From: GCA-020344555 sp964548955
GTDB taxonomy: Bacteria > Planctomycetota > Phycisphaerae > UBA1845
Length of the DNA stretch: 5,635 nt
Direction of reading: 5' to 3'
NCBI GenBank assembly: GCA_964548955.1
Contig: CAZJTP010000243.1
Location: 1 to 5,635 of the forward strand
Shown here: positions 1 through 5,585 of the stretch, piece after piece
Position numbering within the stretch: position 1 is the first letter of the stretch
Layout: each line of letters starts with the position of its first letter
Translations under genes and position numbers: made by a program
Notes under the pieces: generated by a model
What the model saw: only the letters and a program-made list of their open reading frames with translations
What the model was told of the DNA's origin: nothing
Databases searched by the model: none

Positions 1-2
1 GT

Positions 3-2471
3 GGGAACTCGAACCGTTGCTGCAACGATGACAATCCGTGCTGCGGAAGCCCCGACCCGTGTTGTAACATCAACGACCCGTGCTGTGGGAATCCCAACCC
101 ATGCTGTAACCCGGACAATCCGTGCTGTGGAGTCAACTGCGACGATAGCGATCCGTGCACAGATGATGTGTGCTACGGTGGGGCGTGCACGCATCCCGAC
201 AGATGTCCCGGGCAGAACTGCTGCGACGGGCAATGCTGTGCCGGTGAATGCTGCGAGGGCGTGTGCTGCGATGACGAGGACCCGTGTACCGAGGACATTT
301 GTGAGGACGGTGTCTGCACGCACCCGCCGGGCAACGACGGCGCTGAATGCGATGACGATGGCGATCCGTGTACCCACAACATTTGTGAGGACGGTGTCTG
401 CACTTACCCAGACAAGGCCGATTGCACGCAATGCCCGGACGGCTGGTGTATCAATCACTCGTGCCTCCTCGAGACATGCTCGATCACAAAGGTAGAGCCG
501 GCAACGGCATGTCCGGGGGGTATAGCGCGTCTGGAGGTAACTGTAGTGTGTGGTCCGGCGCATGATCCGGAGTGCTGGAACGTGCTTGTTCGGGCGGTTG
601 AGCCACAACCGGACCATGCGTCCGTGGGTAGCAGGCATTTCCGGTGCACCGGAAAGCCGGACACCAGGGTGATTAACGTCTCAATCGACGACGATGCCCC
701 GCCCGGACCGATCAGCATTAATCTTGAGGGGATCGGGTCAGACAGCGAGACGCTATGCACCGCCACGGGTACCGTTACCGTCGGGGGGCTGGTCGATCTG
801 GACTTTGGGGCCGTGTCGGACGCAGAGGAGATCAATCCGGGAGGTTTTCTGTGTCTCAATGACGATGACGACAACGATAACGGCGTCGCGGATAAAGATG
901 ACACGGGGACCGTCTCCGGAGAGGATGATCTGCTGGAGCTGCACATATCATCCACGGGTGAGTCGGAGGCTGCGGTTGAATTAACCTGTGAGGCCGGCTG
1001 CTGGAAGATCAAGCTGTACAAGTACGCCAGCCGGAGCATTCCGGTAACGCTTCCCCAGTCTTGGAGTGTGTCGGAACTACCCAAGACGTTGTACGTCGAA
1101 GGGTATGACACAAGCTACATGGTCCGCGACGTGGAACTCAAGGCGATCTATACCCATTACAGCGGGCAGTGTGAGGATGTTGTCAAACTGACCGTCGTCA
1201 AGCCGGACCTGGCTATCTACAACGGTGGAAGCGATCTGGACAACGGGGAAGAGGATCCCGGTTGTCATCAGGGGGGCGTGGTTCCTGAGGACGATGAGGA
1301 AGCCGTGGGGGCCTACATCCTCGTCAACTGGGACGATGATGATGCGGACGGCTCCATGAACGTCGACGGAACATGGGAACGCGACCCGGTTCCCGATCTT
1401 ACCGAAACCTACGTACGACACGAGGACAACCTCTCGAAGCTTCTGCCCACGCTCGATCTGGTCCCGGGAGTCGGTACGGTCGAGCTCGAGGTCGTCGGTG
1501 GTGCCGGGAAGGTGACACTCTGGTCCACGTGCTGGAAGGAGACGGAACTGCAAACCGGTGTGGCCGTCAAGACGTGGGATTTGAGTGATGCCGCGCAGCG
1601 AGGGGAGTTTCAGCAGCTTGCCGTTGATGCACTTTGGATTGAAGGGATTGCTGTGAGCGATGGCGAGCGCGACGTTGAGATCGAGATGCGCTATGTGTCC
1701 CCGAACGGCCAGACTACGTGCTCCGATACTGTCAAGGCCACCGTTGTCATGATAAACCTCGCAAATGCGGTGTATCGGGATCATCTACGGGGGGTAGAGG
1801 AAGAACGCGGGCATGCGGCACTCATCTGGAAGTTCCTCGGTCCGCTGACGCGAGAAAACCTGCACGATGATACGAAGTATCTTCTCATCGAGATGTCCGG
1901 TCCGACGGATTCGTTCAATCTCACTACGATGACGCAGGATCCAGGCCGCCCGCCATACGGGTGCTTCACGAACCTGGTCATCACGTACGCACAAAGACTT
2001 ATGGTACTGCAGGCGGCTAAGTCGTTGGTTGCCACAGGTGTTGGATACACGGCTTTCAACGCGGCGCTGGGGAACAATAATGAGGAGGAAGAGAGGGATT
2101 GGGATGGGAAATTGAACACTATTGATGAGTTGCGATGTGATGGGCTAGTTGAGGTGTGTTACGAGATCAACGGTATTGAGGTCTGGGGTATGGTAAGGAT
2201 TCCAGATAATCAGACAGTGCATTATGATATTACCTATTACAACGACGAATGGACCTACCATGAAGTCATGGGTGGTTGGGATCACGAGCCCAATGGGCTT
2301 CCCGACAATCTTCAAGAGCACAATGATTTTGACGATATAGTCCCTTATGATTGGTACGATACACTTATGCCGGCCACGCAATGTGGACACGTTACACCGG
2401 TAAACGCCAATACTAGGTTCCAACCCGAGGATTTGTGCATTCCTGTTGGATCGAAGGGAGGAAACCCATGA
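3..2471 (+). CDS. A1: large extracellular Cys/Asp-rich multidomain protein with putative C-terminal papain-like hydrolase domain (5' partial)
   Basis: The frame is open from base 3 to the TGA at 2469-2471, giving 822 visible residues (numbered from the codon at 3). The GTG at 168 is an internal Val codon, because the cysteine repeats continue in frame upstream; the real start and any signal peptide lie outside the window. Domains in order: PCC heptad repeats (residues 5-46); DPCTxDxC-type repeats like the Dictyostelium CTDC repeat, interrupted by CCxGx pentads (47-140); a beta-type region with scattered Cys (159-262); an Asp-rich loop NDDDDNDNG (286-294) leading into a first beta module; a second Asp-rich loop DDDDADG (444-450) and a related second module to about 590; a possible permuted papain-like domain with GHAAL (His604), IEMSGP (629-634) and RCDGLVE (Cys712); and a tail to 822. 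There are 37 Cys in the first 159 residues, which suggests an oxidising extracellular location. The gene is coupled to B1. Hydrolase activity is an inference from motif order only. Confidence 0.85.
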   Translation, partial: GNSNRCCNDDNPCCGSPDPCCNINDPCCGNPNPCCNPDNPCCGVNCDDSDPCTDDVCYGGACTHPDRCPGQNCCDGQCCAGECCEGVCCDDEDPCTEDICEDGVCTHPPGNDGAECDDDGDPCTHNICEDGVCTYPDKADCTQCPDGWCINHSCLLETCSITKVEPATACPGGIARLEVTVVCGPAHDPECWNVLVRAVEPQPDHASVGSRHFRCTGKPDTRVINVSIDDDAPPGPISINLEGIGSDSETLCTATGTVTVGGLVDLDFGAVSDAEEINPGGFLCLNDDDDNDNGVADKDDTGTVSGEDDLLELHISSTGESEAAVELTCEAGCWKIKLYKYASRSIPVTLPQSWSVSELPKTLYVEGYDTSYMVRDVELKAIYTHYSGQCEDVVKLTVVKPDLAIYNGGSDLDNGEEDPGCHQGGVVPEDDEEAVGAYILVNWDDDDADGSMNVDGTWERDPVPDLTETYVRHEDNLSKLLPTLDLVPGVGTVELEVVGGAGKVTLWSTCWKETELQTGVAVKTWDLSDAAQRGEFQQLAVDALWIEGIAVSDGERDVEIEMRYVSPNGQTTCSDTVKATVVMINLANAVYRDHLRGVEEERGHAALIWKFLGPLTRENLHDDTKYLLIEMSGPTDSFNLTTMTQDPGRPPYGCFTNLVITYAQRLMVLQAAKSLVATGVGYTAFNAALGNNNEEEERDWDGKLNTIDELRCDGLVEVCYEINGIEVWGMVRIPDNQTVHYDITYYNDEWTYHEVMGGWDHEPNGLPDNLQEHNDFDDIVPYDWYDTLMPATQCGHVTPVNANTRFQPEDLCIPVGSKGGNP
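15..140 (+). repeat. Six 21-nt tandem repeats encoding PCC heptads
   Basis: Cys-Cys pairs recur every 21 nt, with units starting at 15, 36, 57, 78, 99 and 120. The first unit reads RCC and the other five PCC. The heptad consensus is PCC-G/N-x-x-D/N, alternating G and N after the Cys pair. The array reaches close to the window edge and may continue upstream. Because the period is a whole number of codons, copy-number change would lengthen or shorten the protein without shifting frame. Confidence 0.85.
219..278 (+). repeat. Four 15-nt tandem repeats encoding CCxGx pentads
   Basis: Units at 219, 234, 249 and 264 encode CCDGQ, CCAGE, CCEGV and CCDDE. This is a second, differently phased Cys-Cys repeat inside the A1 N-terminal region, set between DPCT-type repeats. 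Tight CC spacing suggests disulfide cross-linking or metal binding; neither can be proved here. Confidence 0.8.
284..403 (+). repeat. 84-nt direct repeat encoding DPCTxxICEDGVCT units
   Basis: Bases 284-319 recur at 368-403, offset 84 nt (28 codons), with a perfect 25-nt core (295-319 and 379-403). Both encode a DPCT-x-x-ICEDGVCT motif, flanked by acidic residues. A more diverged version, DPCTDDVCYGGACTHP, lies at about 150-197. The pattern matches the Dictyostelium-type CTDC repeat consensus, which is also common in secreted proteins of large-genome bacteria. The family name is from memory of the motif, not from a search. Confidence 0.75.
911..2189 (+). repeat. Long direct repeat, copy 1 (partner 4319-5582)
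   Basis: This segment of A1 recurs as A2, with a constant offset of 3408 from 911 through at least 1451. By hand count, 911-1178 has 26 mismatches in 268 (90% identity), 1179-1450 has none in 272, and 1451-1571 has 19 in 121 (84%). A direct repeat of this size and identity in the same orientation can support deletion, duplication or gene conversion. Confidence 0.9.
2455..2471 (+). promoter_or_regulatory. Shine-Dalgarno and ATGA stop-start overlap coupling B1 to A1
   Basis: A strong AGGGAGGA (2455-2462) lies 6 nt (counted from the GGAGG core) before the ATG at 2468-2470. That ATG overlaps the A1 stop TGA at 2469-2471. The arrangement fixes the B1 start at 2468, not at the upstream in-frame GTG (2435), and implies translational coupling of the two products. 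Confidence 0.9.
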
Positions 2472-3337
2472 AGACTTTCTTGACTGTTTGTTCGCTTATA
2501 GCGGTAGTCGTGTTCGTCGGCGCTCAGGTTCCCAAGAAGGTAGCCCCTCCACCCTGGGGGCAGATTCGCCTACTGTACCGTGAGCGGATTGAAGACGTGA
2601 ACACATATCTGAAGTCCCTTAGCACAGAGGAAATGTTGACTGCGGCGCGCCAGGCTTGCCGGGAAGTTCAAGAGGATACACAGGAGTACCGTGAGGCTCC
2701 GAAGTGGGCGGTCGCGGAGTTCCATTGCATAATCTGCCTGCGCTTCTACTTCGACAAGGTCGATCGCGACATGGGAGGTGCGGCTCTTCTGAAGATCGTT
2801 GGTGATCAGTCCGAGCCCCATCTGCTGCGTCGAGCCATGATTTCGCGTATGTGGGAGACTGATGTGCCATTTGATGGTGAGTTCCAGGCCTACGTGAGCA
2901 AGAATGAGGCAAAGGTGACGGCAGTACTGACGAATATACTAAAGGGGCGAGACGACGATGCAATGGTCCGGAAGGAGGCGATGCAATGCCTCGGAGTACG
3001 ACTTGGCAGGCAAGTTAGCGAGATCATCAGATCCGACCCAAACATGCGCGAAACGTTGAAGGAAAAGCGTAAGCACACGAGCAGGGTAATCCGTGCAAAT
3101 GAACTGGTTCGGTCGGGTGAGGTAAGCCTTACCGAGGAGACCATGAAAGCATTGGAGCCTGTCGAAGCACGCACGATCGCGTACGTTAAGCTTCTCGGTG
3201 CGATAGTCGCCGATGACGAGAATGAACCGGAGGAGCTTCGGAAGGAGGCGAGGCGCCGGCTGGAGATTTGGCGTAGATCGAGACTTACCGGGCTGGACGA
3301 CGAGGTCGAAAAAGCCCTGCAGCAAGCTGCTGGCTGA
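2468..3337 (+). CDS. B1: exported HEAT-like repeat protein, coupled partner of A1
   Basis: This is a 289-residue protein starting at the ATG behind the Shine-Dalgarno. Residues 1-19 look like a Sec signal peptide: MK, a hydrophobic stretch TFLTVCSLIAVVVFV, then a V-G-A cleavage site before Q20. The mature part is charged and apparently all-helical. Segments at about 104-130 (LLKIVGD...LLRRAM), 147-178 (VLTNILKG...VRKEAMQCLG) and 236-266 (KLLGAIVADDENEPEELRKEA) have the paired-helix rhythm of HEAT/armadillo-type repeats, a protein-binding scaffold fold. No catalytic motif was recognised. Translational coupling to A1 and its export suggest that it acts on, or with, the A1 product outside the cytoplasm. 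A diverged copy (B2) follows. The HEAT assignment is by pattern and moderately sure; the function is unknown. Confidence 0.87.
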   Translation: MKTFLTVCSLIAVVVFVGAQVPKKVAPPPWGQIRLLYRERIEDVNTYLKSLSTEEMLTAARQACREVQEDTQEYREAPKWAVAEFHCIICLRFYFDKVDRDMGGAALLKIVGDQSEPHLLRRAMISRMWETDVPFDGEFQAYVSKNEAKVTAVLTNILKGRDDDAMVRKEAMQCLGVRLGRQVSEIIRSDPNMRETLKEKRKHTSRVIRANELVRSGEVSLTEETMKALEPVEARTIAYVKLLGAIVADDENEPEELRKEARRRLEIWRRSRLTGLDDEVEKALQQAAG

Positions 3338-3417
3338 TCATACACCCCCGGCGATGCTTCTTTCAGATTCCAGTGGCAGGATCTGTGTATTCCTGTTGGA
3401 ATTAAAGGAAGTAACCT
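3338..3417 (+). pseudogene. Remnant of the 3' end of an A-family gene between B1 and B2
   Basis: Read in the frame starting at 3338, the spacer encodes YTPGDASFRFQ and then DLCIPVGIKGSN. The A1 C-terminus reads VTPVNANTRFQ and then DLCIPVGSKGGN; I count 16 of 26 residues identical. At DNA level 3365-3420 matches 2415-2470 without gaps at about 40 of 56 positions. The remnant begins right after the B1 stop and runs to where B2 should start, so the conserved A-B junction was carried along. The in-frame stop of A1 (TGA in ATGA) is lost here. It has no independent start and is best read as a by-product of tandem duplication or of deletion of an A gene body. Confidence 0.8.
3404..3411 (+). promoter_or_regulatory. 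Shine-Dalgarno-like site of B2, aligned with that of B1
   Basis: AAAGGAAG aligns with the AAGGGAGG of B1 but is weaker. It sits 6 nt before an ATC (3418) that occupies the position of the B1 ATG, and 18 nt before the nearest usable start, TTG at 3430. A TAA at 3412-3414 closes the B2 frame upstream, so no other start exists. Confidence 0.55.
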
Positions 3418-4280
3418 ATCATCGGGAAGTTGCATTTGTTACTCGGTGTCTCGTTGCTGTTGGCACAGGTCGAGCAGAAACCCCCGGAGATCAGTGCTCC
3501 CTGGGCACAGCTTCGGGAATTGCTGAAACAGGAGTCAATTAAGGGCAATCCGGAGCGGGTTGAGTTTCTGAAGTCGCTGACCGCGGACGAGATGCTGACA
3601 GCAGCCAGGCAGGCCTGCGCCGAGGCCAACACCTTTCCGCAAGAAGAGAAACGGGCATATGCGGGAAACTGTGGACCATGTTCTGCCTCGAGTACTACTT
3701 CGAAAAGGTACAAAGCATTGAGGGCGGGCGCAGGCTGCTGCGCATCGTTGGCGACAGGGAGGAATCACCATGGCTGCGATGTGCAATAGTCCGTCTTCTC
3801 TCCGCAGGCAGTGACACGCGGCTCTCAGCCGGGTTGTCCAAGTATGGCGAGTCGCACCAAGGTGAGATTCTCGCGACGTTGAGTGCAGTAGTAGCGGAGC
3901 GCGAGAATAATTACCTTCTACGAACCGGAGCCATGAGTACCATTGGGCAAACGCTGCGCATGAACGTCAGTAAGATCACTCGCGCCGATCCGAACGTCCA
4001 CGCGGTCTGGGAACGTACGCACACGGTTGTTCCTGTCGGCGAAATGGTCCGCGCGGGTGAACTGAAGCTGAATGAGGATACGTGGAAGGCATTGAAGCCA
4101 AGCGAGGCGCGAATTCTCGCAAACGCGAAGCTTCTGGAGGCGATTCTTGATGACGAAGAGAACGAGCCGGAGACCGTACGAGCCCGCGCAAAGTCTATGT
4201 TGAAAGCTTACCAGAGGTTGCCACTTACAGAGAAGGTGCAGACTGTGATCGACAAAGCCCTCCAGCAAGCGAGTGATTGA
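3418..4280 (+). pseudogene. B2: diverged copy of B1 with lost start codon and a -1 frame change
   Basis: The 5' part (frame of 3418, open to 3789) encodes a hydrophobic leader KLHLLLGVSLLLA followed by APWAQLRELL and EFLKSLTADEMLTAARQAC, matching B1 WGQIRLL and YLKSLSTEEMLTAARQAC. The match then moves to the -1 frame, which runs to the TGA at 4278-4280 (CLEYYFEKV, LLRIVGD, RADPN, EARILANAKLLEAI, EENEPE, DKALQQASD). The switch lies between about 3640 and 3680. The ATG of B1 is replaced by ATC at 3418; TTG at 3430 could start a short, poorly charged leader instead. Divergence from B1 is high (by eye well under half of residues identical), so the duplication is old. The domain pattern is as in B1: leader plus HEAT-like helices. 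Alternatives are a gene using programmed -1 frameshifting with TTG or ATC initiation, or two sequencing errors. The good preservation of the 3' half argues against very old decay. Confidence 0.75.
3663..3669 (+). other. In-phase -1 slippery heptamer GGGAAAC in B2
   Basis: The heptamer fits X-XXY-YYZ. In the upstream B2 frame it is read as G-GGA-AAC (codons at 3664 and 3667). A -1 slip would continue with CTG-TGG-ACC-ATG-TTC-TGC, entering exactly the frame that carries the rest of the B1 homology. No strong stimulatory hairpin begins within 5-9 nt downstream and no strong upstream Shine-Dalgarno is seen, so function is uncertain. Confidence 0.35.
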
Positions 4281-4310
4281 TCGGGTCGCCCGAAGCATGG
4301 TAAGCGTTTT

Positions 4311-5585
4311 GTGAACTGCGTCACCGGTGAGGATGATCTGCTGGAGCTGCACATATCATCCACGGGTGTCCCAGATGCTACGGTTGAATTGACCTGTGAG
4401 GCCGGCTGCTGGAAGATCAAGCTGTACGAGTACGCCAGCCGGAGCATTCCGGTAACGCTTCCCCAGTCTTGGGATGTATCGGAACTTCCCAAGACGTTGT
4501 ACGTAGAAGGGTATGACACAAGCAGCGTTGTGCGCGACGTGGAACTCAAGGCGACCTATACCCACAACAGCGGGAAGTGTGAAGACGTTGTCAAACTGAC
4601 CGTCGTCAAGCCGGACCTGGCTATCTACAACGGTGGAAGCGATCTGGACAACGGGGAAGAGGATCCCGGTTGTCATCAGGGGGGCGTGGTTCCTGAGGAC
4701 GATGAGGAAGCCGTGGGGGCCTACATCCTCGTCAACTGGGACGATGATGATGCGGACGGCTCCATGAACGTCGACGGAACATGGGAACGCGACCCGGTTC
4801 CCGATCTTACCGAAACCTACGTACGACACGAGGACAACCTCTCGAAGCTTCTGCCCACACTCGATCCGGTCCCGGTACTCGGAACGGTAGAGCTCGAGGT
4901 CGTCGGCGGTGTCGGGAAGGTCAAGCTCTGGTCCACGTGCTGGAAGCAGACGGAGCTCCAAGCCGGTAGCGCCGTGAAGACCTGGGATTTGAGTGACGCC
5001 GCGCAGCGTGCGGAGTTTCAGCAATTCGGGCTCGACGGGATTTGGCTCGAGGGGATCGAGGCAAGTGACGCCGAGCGCGACGTCGAACTCGATCTGCGCT
5101 ACGTAGCCCCGACCGGCCAGACTACGTGCTCCGACACTGTCAGCGCCACCGTCGTCATGATAAACCTCGCAAATGCGGTGCACCGTGAGGGGACACTCAT
5201 CGGGGTTTCAGCTCGAGGGCATGCGGCGCTTGTCTGGAGGTTCGAGGGCCAGCTGACAAAGGATAATCTCAATGACGACGACAAGTTTCTGATTATTGAG
5301 ATGTCGGGTCCAACTGACGATAACACGCTGACCTCGATGACGCAGAGCCCCGGGGAAGACGCGTGGGGATGCTTTACGAATCCTCAAATTACATTGGTTG
5401 AGCGGCTGAAGATTCTCAATACGGCGAAGACTCTCGTCGCCTGGGCAGGCAACATCACTTGGACGGGTTTCAAAGCCCTGGAGCCGGTACAGTGGGACGG
5501 TCGCCTGGACTCGATCAGATATCTGCGGTGTGATGGGTTGGTGGAAGTGTGTTACGAGATCAACGAGATTGAAGTATGGGGGTAA
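4311..5585 (+). pseudogene. A2: copy of the middle of A1, truncated at both ends
   Basis: Homology to A1 starts abruptly at about 4319 (A1 base 911) and ends at 5582 (A1 base 2189). A2 therefore carries the first beta module from GEDDLLELH, the second Asp-rich loop (DDDDADG) and module, and the putative hydrolase domain with GHAAL (His304 of the 424-codon frame), IEMSGP and RCDGLVEVCYEIN (Cys407). It lacks the whole Cys-rich N-terminus, any signal peptide, the first Asp-rich loop and the C-terminal tail. The only near start is GTG at 4311, without a convincing Shine-Dalgarno; the frame is in fact open from the B2 stop onward. A1 and A2 differ by 15 nt in length, all in the last domain. With disulfide-type cysteines but no export signal it is probably not functional alone. 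It could be a silent donor for recombination with A1. It is still an intact 424-codon frame, so expression cannot be excluded. Confidence 0.75.
4319..5582 (+). repeat. Long direct repeat, copy 2 (partner 911-2189)
   Basis: The left boundary is sharp: the 38 bases between the B2 stop and 4319 show no match to A1. Just inside it, a 40-bp stretch starting at 4329 is identical to A1 921-960. The right boundary falls after the codons for VWG, where A2 meets TAA (5583-5585) while A1 continues for more than 90 codons. Confidence 0.9.

Noticed and set aside
15..140. CRISPR-like array
   Set aside because: The 21-nt period has no spacers and encodes a consistent protein repeat.
168..170. GTG at 168 as the start of A1
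   Set aside because: It lies in the middle of a DPCTDDVC repeat and the frame is open with repeat-coding sequence to base 3.
1..495. 164-codon plus-strand ORF in the first frame
   Set aside because: It is an Arg/Thr/Ala-rich shadow of the cysteine repeats in frame 3; the repeat periodicity and CC motifs make sense only in the A1 frame.
455..1111. Antisense ORF, repeated at 4208-4549
   Set aside because: Present twice only because A1 and A2 are repeats; the translation is Ser-rich with no domain and opposes a clear coding strand.
1077..1784. Antisense ORF with a longer counterpart at 4356-5183
   Set aside because: Shadow of the duplicated A segment in GC-rich coding DNA; no start context and no recognisable motif.
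2468..2494. Lipobox in the B1 leader (LTVC)
   Set aside because: The Cys is at residue 8, inside the hydrophobic core and too near the N-terminus; the V-G-A site at 17-19 fits ordinary signal peptidase better.
3728..3743. Hairpin GCGCAG-GCTG-CTGCGC as frameshift stimulator
   Set aside because: It is a perfect 6-bp stem but starts almost 60 nt after the slippery heptamer, far beyond the usual 5-9 nt.
4281..4293. Hairpin TCGGG-TCG-CCCGA right after B2 as a terminator
   Set aside because: The stem is only 5 bp with a 3-nt loop and no U-run follows directly.
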